64,000 bases of DNA from Chitinimonas_A lacunae. Lineage in GTDB: Bacteria; Pseudomonadota; Gammaproteobacteria; Burkholderiales; Chitinimonadaceae. Shown here in pieces: positions 26,476 to 35,068 of the stretch. The notes under the pieces are model-generated. The model saw nothing but the letters and a program-made list of their open reading frames with translations, was not told where the DNA came from and ran no database searches. Position 1 is the first letter of the stretch, and each line of letters starts with the position of its first letter. The position numbers and the translations under genes are program-made. The stretch is from positions 1,488,001 to 1,552,000 of the forward strand of contig NZ_JBHSBU010000001.1 of the NCBI RefSeq assembly GCF_042650885.1, read 5' to 3'.

Positions 26476-26629
26476 CCTCTAGAGCACATCTGATTAGTTC
26501 AATTTCCACAAAGCGACAATTACCAATCCAAACTGTGTCCTTTTAGCTATTGGCGAACTCGAATTAAAAGTACATGCTCTAAATATAGTTTTCAAAAACT
26601 AAATTTTTGGTTTTTGCTCTCACGATTTC

Positions 26630-26737
26630 TTAGAGCATTTCCACTCACCTCGGAGTCTTTACGGACAACACGGTATTAGAGTCAGTGCGTCCCGAGGTCA
26701 GAACGCACTGACTCCGAGTTTTCTGGAAAAGCTCTAA
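26630..26737. mobile_element. MITE-like 108-bp nested inverted repeat
   Basis: Outer arms TTAGAGCATTTCC (26630) and GGAAAAGCTCTAA (ending 26737) match 12 of 13 bases; CTCGGAGTC/GACTCCGAG continues inward. Inside is a perfect 12-bp hairpin (GAGTCAGTGCGT with ACGCACTGACTC). The right arm supplies the TAG stop of the adjoining minus-strand gene. TAGAGCA-type ends also appear near 26480 and 26575, hinting at a second degraded copy. It may also act as a terminator. Confidence 0.55.
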
Positions 26738-27120
26738 TGGTATTTTTTCTTGAGTCTTTTCAGATCTCTGCTTAAAATCCCATCGTTTTTGTCGTCAAGT
26801 TTTTCTGTTTTACTTGACTGTTTAATACAAAACTCTAGAGTTCCAATAGCTAATTTTGGCTGCCCCAGTTTTTCATAAGAATCAGCTAAGTATGCACATG
26901 CAACCTCATTTTCAATGTCTAGGGCGCTTGCATGATTAGCTAATATTATTGCACTTATCAAATCACCAGAATCTGCTGAGTTCTTTGCCTGAATAGACAG
27001 TGCCATTCCTTTTGCACGCTGTAAACTACTGTTTATTGTGGCATTGGTAAACCATCCCGCCAAAAAAGCAGTAATTCCTATAAAAACAGCTGCTAGTCCT
27101 AGCCGAGCATTATGCCTCAT
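26734..27120 (-). CDS. Membrane-anchored TPR-like protein, candidate immunity for RHS tip 1
   Basis: A 128-residue, AT-rich gene starting 4 nt after the stop of the upstream RHS fragment. Residues ~8-30 are one transmembrane helix (LAAVFIGITAFLAGWF). The rest has a TPR-like helix pair (residues ~45-90, GDLISAIILANHASALDIENEVACAYLADSYEKLG). Position directly after a toxin tip suggests immunity function, and the membrane anchor with an outward-facing domain would suit a periplasm-acting toxin. The stop codon is within the MITE-like element, so the native C-terminus may have been replaced. Confidence 0.55.
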   Translation of the reverse strand: MRHNARLGLAAVFIGITAFLAGWFTNATINSSLQRAKGMALSIQAKNSADSGDLISAIILANHASALDIENEVACAYLADSYEKLGQPKLAIGTLEFCIKQSSKTEKLDDKNDGILSRDLKRLKKKYH

Positions 27121-27124
27121 GATT

Positions 27125-28638
27125 TTATTTTCTCACACCGGTAGTGTTAGTATATTGGTCAACTGCAGCACCCGTACAAAATTTAAGCATTTCTTTGAAA
27201 AGCCCAGGTTCCTTTTTTTCCATGCAACTCATAACTGCATCTGACTCATACTCAGCATTATACTTCATGCAAAAGTCTAGGGTCCCTGCTTGGTTAAGCT
27301 CCTCCTTGCAAGTTTTTTGGACATCAAACAACTTGGAGTTTGCACTCATGCATTTATAATATTTTACTATTGGAATCTTTTCAAAAAAGAAATTTGCCCA
27401 ATTAAGACCTTTTGGATCGATTCGGCTTAGGGGATTGCCGCCTACGTAGGCGTAGGTATTTAATCCGCCTTCAAGTCCTATAGGATCGGAGGTAACGTAT
27501 CGACCCATTGCGCTATCATAATCTCGAAGATAATTATAGTTTCTTCCTGTTTCGCCATCATAATACTGACCAGAAAAACGCAGATTAAAGACGACCTGAA
27601 CACCATCATTATCGGGATCAGTATTTGCCGCATTTGCACCAAACGGTTCATCCTGATTCCAGCTCCAGACCACCTGCTTAGTGGTTGAGTCAACTAACTG
27701 ACGCGGCGTAGAGAGATGATCTGTCATCACATAGTAAATTTTTCCTGCTCTGAGCGAAGCGACCGGCCGATTTGCAAACCAGATGATCTCCTCTTTGGCT
27801 TTTCCGTTAGCGTCATACTCTCCGATCAGTTCGCCAGCTGGACTATAAACAAAGATCGAGATTTTACCGTCCGGGCCGATTTTCTGAATGCGCTCCCCAT
27901 TCGCGGCGTAACGATAAGTCCAGGTCTCTCCTTCTACTGTCGAAGTCGCCAAACGATTGGCACGGTTATAGGTATCAACCACTCGCCCATCGTTCAAACG
28001 ATTGCCCACGGCATCATACTCAAACCGAGTATTGACACCGGTACCATTGAGATGAGTCACCCGATTACTGGCTTTATCAATGGTATAGTCAATTTTATGG
28101 TTATTAATGACTTGCGTGGTACGGTTACCTGTCCCGTCATAGCCATATGCATAGTTCGTTGCACCAACCTTGGCATTAGTAAGTCGATCTAACACATCAT
28201 ATTGGTAAGTCTGACTATTCTCGCCAAAACTTAAAGCACTGATGTTGCCATTTGCGTCGTAGTTGATCGACTCATCTTTATTCCCCAACGTCACCCCAGT
28301 CGGTCGACCAGCCCCATCCGCTGTAGCCTGCCATATCTGACCATTTCCCCAGGACCATCCTTTAGGTTGACCATTTGCTTGATAAACGATATTTGCCAAC
28401 AGCATCTGATCATTGATTTTGATGGAACCAATCTCTCCATTTTTCCAATCAACATCAACCTTCAGGCCGCTTGGATAAATATGCTGATGTGGCAAATCGC
28501 CCTTATAAGCAAATTGCTGCACAAACGATTTCCCAGCCACATTCAGGGTCTGAGTCGTTAGCCGGCCAGGCGTATCGTAGCCATAAACTTGTTCGGCACT
28601 CGGGTTAATGGCTCGGCTTAATCGACCTGCGGAATCAT
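27125..28638 (-). pseudogene. 5'-truncated RHS gene with toxin tip 1
   Basis: The frame is open without a start from the IS30 end (28638) to the stop at 27125, about 504 codons. It has YD repeats (YGYDTPGRL, YQYDVLDRL, FEYDAVGNRL) and then a conserved RHS core closing with GRYVTSDPIGLEGGLNTYAYVGGNP and DPKG. The remaining ~95 residues (NWANFFFEKIPIVKYY... to TTGVRK) are a Cys-rich tip of unknown activity. The 5' part is missing and is not found on the far side of the IS, so this is a remnant. The GC content is lower than that of the giant YD gene, so the two are not recent relatives. Confidence 0.85.
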
Positions 28639-29709
28639 GGCGAATTCAATTTTGAAGTGCAACACCGGCCTTCAAGCGATTGATATGTTCCTGAAATACT
28701 TCTTCAGGGGTACGAAAACCCAGACATTTGCGAGGCCTGGTGTTGAGGCTTCGCGCAATGTCGTTGAGGTAGGTTTGAGAGAAAACAGATAGATCGATAC
28801 CTTTGGGCAGGTACTCGCGGATGAAGCCATTCATGTTTTCGTTGCTCGGTCGCTGCCAAGGGCTATGAGGGTCAGCGAAATACACCTGAATCTTGAGCCG
28901 TCGAGCCAGTTCGGCATGATGAGCCATCTCTTTGCCCTGATCGTAGGTCAGCGTCTTACGGACGCTGGCGGGCACATGGCGAAGTCGTCGTGTAAAGGCT
29001 TCCAACGCCGCGTCAGCGGTCGCGTCCGTCATCTTCGCCAACAGGACATACCGGCTGGTTCGCTCAACCAGGGTGCCGACAGCGCTCCGATTGTAGGCGC
29101 CCTTGATGAGATCACCTTCCCAGTGACCCAGGATGGCGCGCGACAGCACCTCTTCTGGCCGATCGTGAATGGAGATCATGTCGATCAAGCTGCGCCGGTC
29201 GGTGCCTCGCGTACGGGGGAGCCGCGATTTATGTGACTTCCGCAGTAATAAAATCAATTCCTTGCGTAGCTCGCCGCGAGGAATCGCATACAGCGTCCGG
29301 TAAATGGTTTCGTGGCACACACGCATCGTCAAATCAGTCGGGTACATCGAAGGTAGCCTGCCCGCAATTTGCTCCGGCGACCAGCCCTGACGCAATTTGT
29401 CGATCACCTTGTTCATCAGCGAGGACGCCTGTTTCAGCTTTACCGCACCACGGCGCCGACGCCGATGAGCTAACTGTCCAGCACGCACCGCGTCGTACTC
29501 CGCCGTCGGCGCATTACGCCTCAATTCCCGTAACAGCGTTGAGACTGAGCGATTCATCCGACGGGCGATCGTACGCAAACTCTCCCCCGTCAATAATGAT
29601 CTCTGGAGCTGATTACGCTCTGCCGCTACCAAGTGGCTGTAATGATTTGTCATGCCCACACTCTGCCATGCCATCCGGCTGAGTGTTGCACTTCATTTTA
29701 GAGCGCGCC
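28639..29709 (-). mobile_element. IS30-family insertion sequence, copy A2 (1071 bp)
   Basis: It has the same ends, length and orientation as copy A1. Its left end cuts the RHS gene. The sequence to its right (29710-29886, no gene seen) is not the missing RHS part, so a deletion or recombination followed insertion. Confidence 0.88.
28646..29674 (-). CDS. IS30-family transposase (copy A2)
   Basis: 342 residues, colinear with copy A1, with the helix-turn-helix and the DDE core intact (GHWEGDLIKG, LTYDQGKEM, SNENMNG). Differences from A1 include Leu in STLLREL, Arg in HRRRRG, SMYPT for AMYPN, and ILGHWEG for IPGHWEG. Probably active or recently active. Confidence 0.95.
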   Translation of the reverse strand: MAWQSVGMTNHYSHLVAAERNQLQRSLLTGESLRTIARRMNRSVSTLLRELRRNAPTAEYDAVRAGQLAHRRRRRGAVKLKQASSLMNKVIDKLRQGWSPEQIAGRLPSMYPTDLTMRVCHETIYRTLYAIPRGELRKELILLLRKSHKSRLPRTRGTDRRSLIDMISIHDRPEEVLSRAILGHWEGDLIKGAYNRSAVGTLVERTSRYVLLAKMTDATADAALEAFTRRLRHVPASVRKTLTYDQGKEMAHHAELARRLKIQVYFADPHSPWQRPSNENMNGFIREYLPKGIDLSVFSQTYLNDIARSLNTRPRKCLGFRTPEEVFQEHINRLKAGVALQN

Positions 29710-29886
29710 CTTGGAAGCTGATTGGTTTCTCTGATTCCCACGATCCCCACCGCTCCCGCCCTTACTTCTGGCCCGTCAGTGCAGAATCAAGGACGCGAGT
29801 GTGTTGCCACGTAGGCAGGGATTGGGAGAAACGCATTTGTGTTTCGCATCCATCATATGGATTTTTTGCGAAATTGCAAAAGATTT

Positions 29887-30159
29887 TCAGTGGATTTTGC
29901 TTCCCGCCTTGACTCGGGCGAATTTTATCAGAGAGGCGATCAAACAATAATAAAGCACATTGATAACCATAGACAAAACCAAGGCCGCTTCAGCGCTGGA
30001 GACCAAGCCAAAATACCCAACAAAAACACCAGGAGCAATAACGACAAGCAATGCAAGTAAAAAACCAGAATATGCAACCGTATATCCATATTTCTCGACC
30101 GCGCCCGCCAAAATAATGGCAAGCCCAGTTGACAGCGCGTACACCCTGGCGTTCAGCAT
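29887..30159 (-). CDS. Small three-helix membrane protein
   Basis: A 90-residue protein with three predicted transmembrane helices (residues ~8-20, 29-52, 58-78) and a basic C-terminus. GGAGTCC lies upstream. It is the last gene of the set RHS tip 2 - Sel1 protein - membrane protein, 29 nt after the Sel1 stop, so it may be a second immunity or accessory gene. No family recognised. Confidence 0.5.
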   Translation of the reverse strand: MLNARVYALSTGLAIILAGAVEKYGYTVAYSGFLLALLVVIAPGVFVGYFGLVSSAEAALVLSMVINVLYYCLIASLIKFARVKAGSKIH

Positions 30160-30188
30160 CCGCAGGACTCCATATCACCCGCCGCAAG

Positions 30189-30839
30189 TCATTTACTTTT
30201 TTCCAGATATTCTTTTGCTTGCCAGCAACCAAGCTCGGCCGCCCTATGCATCATCTCTTTTATGCGAGAGATTGATTCGGCGCTGCTCGGCTCCGCCTCT
30301 AAGAACAGTGCTGAATAGTAAATGGCCTTGGGCCATTCAGACTTCGTGGCCTCATCTAACCAATACAATTCCAACTCTGGATTGGCCTTTTGTCCACACC
30401 AGCCATGAGCATAAATTCTGGACAAATGAAATTGCGCCTCGCCACCCCCTGCACTGGCCAACTCAGAAAACAATCGAAATGCGCGAGCATTATCAATAGC
30501 AACACCGTCGCCGAACTGCAGCATGTAGGCCAACTTGAGTTGATAAGCAGAAATCCCCTCGGCTGCTTTCGTCTCAATACTCTGGACGTACCGCTTCTTG
30601 TATCGAGCGGCTTGCAGTTCATCTTTCTCCGCACCGTCCCCGTCGCGGTAAATCAATGACAAATAGAGAAAAGCCTCTTCGCAACCCCGTTCGGCAAGTG
30701 TCAAGAACTGCGAGATCGCAGCCTCCATATTGTCGTCTTCGTAATTCTGAATTGCCGCATGTAGCAATTCCTCCTGAGCATATGAATTCTGACACTCCCC
30801 ATTAGTTTGGGTTGCATGTTTCATCAAGCTGGTTCCCAA
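30189..30839 (-). CDS. Sel1-repeat protein, candidate immunity for RHS tip 2
   Basis: A 216-residue protein with Sel1-like helical repeats (EEAFLYLSLIYRDGDG, YQLKLAYMLQFGDGVAIDNARAF, GGEAQFHLSRIYAHGW). It overlaps the end of RHS fragment 2 by 38 nt, or 23 nt if the Met at residue 6 is used, a typical toxin-immunity arrangement. Sel1-repeat proteins are known as immunity partners in polymorphic toxin loci. No signal peptide, so cytoplasmic. Confidence 0.7.
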   Translation of the reverse strand: MGTSLMKHATQTNGECQNSYAQEELLHAAIQNYEDDNMEAAISQFLTLAERGCEEAFLYLSLIYRDGDGAEKDELQAARYKKRYVQSIETKAAEGISAYQLKLAYMLQFGDGVAIDNARAFRLFSELASAGGGEAQFHLSRIYAHGWCGQKANPELELYWLDEATKSEWPKAIYYSALFLEAEPSSAESISRIKEMMHRAAELGCWQAKEYLEKSK

Positions 30840-31770
30840 CGTCAGCGCTGCACGTCTCTTGATAGCTATCTGACATCAGCACACCAAATATCGCGCCAAG
30901 AGTTGTCAGGTAGCGCGTCCTAAGTTTCGGCAGCCGATCAGGACGGTGATGAAAAACCTCTCTCGCGGCTCTTCTAAGGTACTTTTGCTCATTGTCACTC
31001 AGGTTTTTGCAAACCTTCAGCTCCTTCTTGGTGAAGTTGCCTTCCGGATCCAATGGCCTGTTATTAGTAACGTCCCAGCGCTTATTTGGGTGGTCATTGA
31101 TATGGACATGATACGCAGTCTTACCATCTACCTGCGTGGTGTGTTCCCCATAGTTAGAGCCCCCAGCAGGCCTAGGATTCCCATGGAATTCGACGCCATC
31201 TTTTGTAAATATGACTTCGAGTCCAAATGGATCGATATTGCTCAAGGGGTTGTTGAAACCGTAACTGTAGGTGTTGAGCCCACCGCGCAGTCCTATTGGG
31301 TCACTTTGGATGTACCGCCCGGTACTCGGATCATAATCCCGGAAGTAGTTATAATTTTTCCCAGTTTCTGCGTCGTAATACTGCCCAGGAAAACGTAGGT
31401 TAAAAGTAACTTTAATCTTATCAGTATATGCATCAGCAGCACTGGCACCAAATGGCTCATCTTGCTCCCAGCTCCAAACCACCTGCTTAATGGTTGAGTC
31501 AATCAACTGACGCGGCGTAGAGAGATGATCTGTCATCACATAGTAGACTTTTCCTGCTCTGATCGAAGCGACTGGCCGATTTGCAAACCAGATAATCTCT
31601 TCTTTGGCTTTCCCGTTAGCGTCATACTCTCCGATCAATTCGCCAGCTGGACTATAAACAAAGATCGAGATTTTACCGTCTGGTCCAATTTTCTGGACCC
31701 GTTCACCATTTGCAGCGTAACGATAAGTCCAGGTCTTTCCTTCTATTGTCGAAGTCGCCAAACGGTTGGC
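30802..31770 (-). pseudogene. 5'-truncated RHS gene with toxin tip 2
   Basis: The frame is open from the junction at ~31770 to the stop at 30802. The first ~180 codons are highly similar in DNA and protein to RHS fragment 1 (YRYAANGERVQKIGPDGKIS, WFANRPVAS, TDHLSTPRQL) and include the core end DPIGLRGGLNTYSYGFNNPLSN and DPFGL. The last ~140 residues are a different tip with a YHVHINDHPNKRW stretch and a FHHRPDRLPKL block; two His-x-His-like clusters suggest a nuclease but I cannot name the family. Upstream it is cut by an IS5-type remnant. Confidence 0.82.
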
Positions 31771-31935
31771 ACCTGCTGGCCCGACACCCTGAACGGCAGG
31801 TCGCCGAAATCCACGTATGCTGTGCGATCTTGAATCGCTTCGTGCTGCTGGGCATGCCTACCACGGTGGTTCACCCCTGAATTCCGTCCGGCAAAGGGGT
31901 AACTCGACCTGAGATTGGGTTATGCAACAAAGCCC
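31771..31935 (+). pseudogene. IS5-family transposase remnant (3' end and terminal repeat)
   Basis: Read on +, codons to the stop at 31880 give RQVAEIHVCCAILNRFVLLG and a short tail, like the C-terminus of IS5-type transposases. About 35 bp later comes GGGTTATGCAACAAAGCCC, a typical IS5-type end. Everything 5' of this is lost and replaced by the RHS fragment. Confidence 0.65.
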
Positions 31936-32314
31936 TATTGTGCAGATAAACGATATCATCCCCTCCTCCATATTCATCAATCCCATTTTCCCCTAGAGAA
32001 TAGAGCAAAAAAGGCCTTTTTTCCGACGTAGCCTTTCTATAAATGAGTGGTTGATACCATCCGTCCCTCAAAGTTCCCTCATAGTAATTTTTTCGCCTAA
32101 GAATATCAGACCATTCTTCACGGCCCGGATATTTCCCTTGTTCTTTCTTGTAGCGCTGAAGCGCATCTCCAATCAGAAATAGAGTGTCCTGTGTTCTTGC
32201 ATATTCTCGACCAGCCTCATCAACCGTTTGCCTGAACAACCAAAAAAAGACCAAGACCCCAGCAAATATATTTAACACAAAGAGCAACACTGCTTTTTTA
32301 TTAGGCAGATTCAT
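31871..32314 (-). CDS. GspG-like pseudopilin-type protein, C-terminus altered by IS5 remnant
   Basis: The start at 32314 (MNLPNKKAV) follows AAAGGGAAAA. One N-terminal transmembrane helix (residues ~6-28) is followed by a domain with DALQRYKKEQGKYPG and LLYSLGENGIDEYGGGDDIVY, the C-terminal calcium-loop pattern of type II secretion pseudopilins. It lacks the prepilin peptidase motif GFTLIE, so it is pilin-like rather than a classical pseudopilin. The last ~20 codons (ALLHNPISGRV...) come from the IS5-type end, so the natural C-terminus is replaced. An immunity-type role is possible by position only. Confidence 0.6.
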   Translation of the reverse strand: MNLPNKKAVLLFVLNIFAGVLVFFWLFRQTVDEAGREYARTQDTLFLIGDALQRYKKEQGKYPGREEWSDILRRKNYYEGTLRDGWYQPLIYRKATSEKRPFLLYSLGENGIDEYGGGDDIVYLHNRALLHNPISGRVTPLPDGIQG

Positions 32315-32512
32315 TTTTCCCTTTGCATTTACAATCAGCACTAAATATTGCGACATTCCTCATAAAGACCATTTAAGCTCAAGGGCTTTGAACGAGATAT
32401 CCCCCACATTTTTGCAGGCTTTTTACCTAAGCGTAAATATCTATCCTGAAATTCATAAAATTCTCTATTTCTAATTGCTTTATAATTCAGCCCAGCCCGC
32501 TTGAGCAGGGGC

Positions 32513-33586
32513 GAATTCAAATTTGAAGTGCAATCGGGAAGCAAAGAAAAAAGCAGAGGGAGGCGAAGTGCTATAGGATGAGCTTCCGTTTTCCGCCAAG
32601 AAAATAAAAACCCATGAATTCCTACAGGCACTTCAGCCAAGCCGAACGATACCAGATAGAAAAAGGGTTGTGGGAAGGAATTTCACAAAAAGCGATTGCG
32701 GAGTTGCTGGGTAGAAGCGCGTCCTCAGTGAGCCGAGAAATCAAGCGAAACGGTGGCCAGCCAGGGTATCGAGCCGTGACAGCTCAAGAACGCAGCAGTC
32801 AAGTGAAAAGAACTGGCTCGTACATAAAAGAATCTCTGTGGCAAGACGTTGTGCTCAAGCTAAAAGAAGATTGGAGTCCTGAGCAAATCTCGGCTTCATT
32901 AGGCCGGGCCATCAGTCATGAGGCCATTTATCAGTGGATTTATGCCAATCCGGAGAATCAGCTGTGGCGCCATCTACGCCGCCGCCAACCGCGTCGGCGT
33001 CCATGGCGACGAGGGGTGAAGCGTTGCATCCTGATGAATCGTCGAGATATTTCGAACCGCCCAGCGGTGGTGGAAAGCCGAGAACGGGTGGGTGACTGGG
33101 AAGCCGATACGGTGATTGGGGCGGGTCAAGCAGGGGCGATCTTAACGCTGACCGAGCGTAAAACAGGTTTAATGTTGACCTATCCGCTAGCGAAGAAAAC
33201 GGCCGAGGCGGTCAAGATAGGCATGATCCATTTATTGACACCGATTCGGGAGTGGGTCAAAACGATTACGAGTGACAATGGGACAGAGTTTGCGCGTCAT
33301 GAACAAATTGCTGAAGCATTAGAAGCGGATTTCTTTTTTGCCAAGCCGCATTCCCCTTGGCAGAGGGGGAGCAATGAAAACGCGAATGGTCTATTGCGCC
33401 AATATTTCCCCAAAGGATCACCCTTGGATAAAGTGCGAGAGGCCGAAGTTCACTTTGCTATGCAGCGCTTAAATACTCGCCCGCGAAAGCGGTTTGGCTA
33501 TGTGGCGCCGCTGCAACAATTCGAAAAGCTAACGGGAATGACGCAAGTCCATAATTTAATTGGAATTGCACTTCAAAATTGAATTC
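32513..33586 (+). mobile_element. IS30-family insertion sequence, type B (1074 bp)
   Basis: The ends GAATTCAAATTTGAAGTGCAAT (left, 32513) and its near-perfect inverse at 33565-33586 bound the element. These terminal repeats share GAATTCAA.TTTGAAGTGCAA with the left ends of copies A1/A2, though the transposase is only distantly related. It sits inside an IS5-type remnant on its right side. Confidence 0.88.
32614..33582 (+). CDS. IS30-family transposase (type B)
   Basis: 322 residues. Helix-turn-helix (AERYQIEKGLWEGISQKAIAELLGRSASSVSREIKRN), linker with RPWRRGVKRC, and DDE core with GDWEADTVIG, ITSDNGTEFARHE and HSPWQRGSNENANG. Full length and apparently intact. The stop codon lies in the right inverted repeat. 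Confidence 0.95.
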   Translation: MNSYRHFSQAERYQIEKGLWEGISQKAIAELLGRSASSVSREIKRNGGQPGYRAVTAQERSSQVKRTGSYIKESLWQDVVLKLKEDWSPEQISASLGRAISHEAIYQWIYANPENQLWRHLRRRQPRRRPWRRGVKRCILMNRRDISNRPAVVESRERVGDWEADTVIGAGQAGAILTLTERKTGLMLTYPLAKKTAEAVKIGMIHLLTPIREWVKTITSDNGTEFARHEQIAEALEADFFFAKPHSPWQRGSNENANGLLRQYFPKGSPLDKVREAEVHFAMQRLNTRPRKRFGYVAPLQQFEKLTGMTQVHNLIGIALQN

Positions 33587-33840
33587 ACCAGGCTTTTGAC
33601 CAAGCCGATGGCCTGCCGCAATGCCAGGCCAAACAGCACCTTGATCGACAGGCAGAACTGGATGGCGGCATCAGAGAAAGTGGGTGGGTGGCCGGGCTTG
33701 CCGCTGGCCGGCGCATACCAGTGCATGGCTGGATCGAGCCAGATCAACAGCGAGCCTTGAGGCCGGCGTTGTAGTCACGCCCGTTGGGGGGCTTGTACTG
33801 AGCTGGAACGGCTTGGGTCAGGCCCGGAGTTTATCGGCTG
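33587..33840 (-). pseudogene. IS5-family transposase remnant (N-terminal part, frameshifted)
   Basis: On the minus strand, one frame gives PAQYKPPNGRDYNAGLKAR and, after a one-base shift near 33760, a second gives SLLIWLDPAMHWYAP and FSDAAIQFCLSIKVLFGLALRQ, together the N-terminus of an IS5-type transposase. It is cut at 33587 by the type B IS30. A degenerate GTGCAATAAAGCC end follows at ~33862. Confidence 0.7.
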
Positions 33841-33882
33841 GGCTCAGGTGTGAGGAGTCGTGCAATAAAGCCGTTGTAACCC

Positions 33883-34278
33883 CTAATCAACCAATCGTCC
33901 GTTAGCAATAGCATCTTCGATCATCCTTAATGAAACAGGAGGGTATATTTTATCGAATCGACGAACTATGGCCGCTCCTCTCAGATAACGCTCGATCGGC
34001 AATAATAATGCTAGCAAAGCATCCATAGAAAGTTCGCTTGGAAAATGTGCCCACACGTTAAATGAGGTTAAATCAACGCCAAATTTCCTATGCAAAACCT
34101 CCAAGTCTTCGACAATGCTGTCGCCGCATATCCCAAGATCATGCAACAGCCGAGTGCCTTCAGTCCAAGTTTCAATTATTGAGTCATCATACCCCAAAGC
34201 CTTTAAATACGCTCTAGCCAATGCACCTACGGGTTTTTCTAAAGTCATAGCGAAGCTTTCAATCGCACTGAAATGCAT
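33883..34278 (-). CDS. DUF1493-family protein, candidate immunity
   Basis: 131 residues from the Met at 34278 (MHFSAIES). The central LLHDLGICGDSIVEDLEVLHRKFGVDLTSFN matches DUF1493, an acyl-carrier-like helical fold often found as an immunity-type partner in toxin islands. It overlaps the end of the upstream toxin-tip ORF by ~20 nt. A longer upstream in-frame Met is possible but would overlap more. AT-rich codon use matches the island. Confidence 0.72.
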   Translation of the reverse strand: MHFSAIESFAMTLEKPVGALARAYLKALGYDDSIIETWTEGTRLLHDLGICGDSIVEDLEVLHRKFGVDLTSFNVWAHFPSELSMDALLALLLPIERYLRGAAIVRRFDKIYPPVSLRMIEDAIANGRLVD

Positions 34279-34615
34279 CGTAAAGCTCCAAGCCAGCAAT
34301 CGCAGCCGTAGCTCCCGGCAATAACTTAGAAATGAGCCGCCCGGCACCGCGCAATGCGTGCCTAGCGCTCAAACTAATCTTTTTATTCTTATACAACTCG
34401 CCTACCGCCTGACTATACGGAGATGTAGCAGATCCAGCTGGCCCACCTCCTGCAGCACCAGTACGTGGCTTATCTGCAAACGGTCCAAAAGCGCCATTCG
34501 CCCCTCCAAGCGCAGCATTCCCGGCAGCCCCAGCCGGGGTTCCTTCATCACACTTTGGAACACGAATATTAAACCGGTTGTGGGTGTTGGTCTGTAATAA
34601 CACCCTGTAACACAT
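34259..34615 (-). CDS. Orphan polymorphic-toxin C-terminal fragment
   Basis: 118 residues. The start overlaps the upstream stop (TGATG at 34613-34617). A Gly/Ala/Pro-rich segment (GTPAGAAGNAALGGANGAFG) is followed by a helical, basic C-terminus (LYKNKKISLSARHALRGAGRLISKLLPGATAAIAGLELYDAF). It looks like the tail of a larger toxin that has lost its delivery part. An in-frame TAA lies just upstream, so it is now a separate ORF. Whether it is expressed is unknown; the partner DUF1493 gene remains. Confidence 0.5.
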   Translation of the reverse strand: MCYRVLLQTNTHNRFNIRVPKCDEGTPAGAAGNAALGGANGAFGPFADKPRTGAAGGGPAGSATSPYSQAVGELYKNKKISLSARHALRGAGRLISKLLPGATAAIAGLELYDAFQCD

Positions 34616-34887
34616 CAGCTCTCTACCTTATTCCCCATAGCAAGCAAAACCTCCTGCGCGTTCTGCCGCAACCAAGGATCAACATCCTTCTGGGAGAGTA
34701 GCCAGCGCGCCAATTCGGCCACACGGGAATGGCGCCGGTAGGACAGGATGCCCAGCGCCAACGTTGCGCAGGAAGATTCCTCGGGATAATGCTCGACCAG
34801 CTCGACCAGTACTGCATCAGGAACGGCATCCCAATCAGGCTCGTGGGGATAGAGAAGCTGGATTTCTTCATAGAGCGCGAGTGACAT
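34615..34887 (-). CDS. Small HEAT-like helical protein, unknown
   Basis: 90 residues from the Met at 34887, which has AGGAGG 8 nt upstream; the earlier ATG at 34914 lacks one. Leu/Ala-rich helices (ALGILSYRRHSRVAELARWLLSQKDVDPWLRQNAQEVLLAM) suggest one or two HEAT-like repeats, as in several small immunity proteins. It is first in a set of three overlapping genes. Confidence 0.6.
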   Translation of the reverse strand: MSLALYEEIQLLYPHEPDWDAVPDAVLVELVEHYPEESSCATLALGILSYRRHSRVAELARWLLSQKDVDPWLRQNAQEVLLAMGNKVES

Positions 34888-34936
34888 GGCTTTGTCCTCC
34901 TCAACAAGATGCACAGAACAGCTCAGAAGTGGGTGG

Positions 34937-34968
34937 AGCAGAAGATACCGATAAAATTATCTTCTGCT
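34937..34968. terminator. Hairpin upstream of the toxin-tip cluster
   Basis: A perfect 11-bp stem (AGCAGAAGATA / TATCTTCTGCT) with a 10-nt AT loop. It may be a terminator on the minus strand for the kinase gene direction or a regulatory hairpin; the T-run is weak. Confidence 0.4.
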
Positions 34969-35068
34969 TATTCGTGTTTGATATGGCGTCTTAAATTCTC
35001 CCACCCAGTCATGTCAACAAGACAGGAAAATCTTCAATTTCCCCTATTTTTGTCAGAATCGAGACAAT

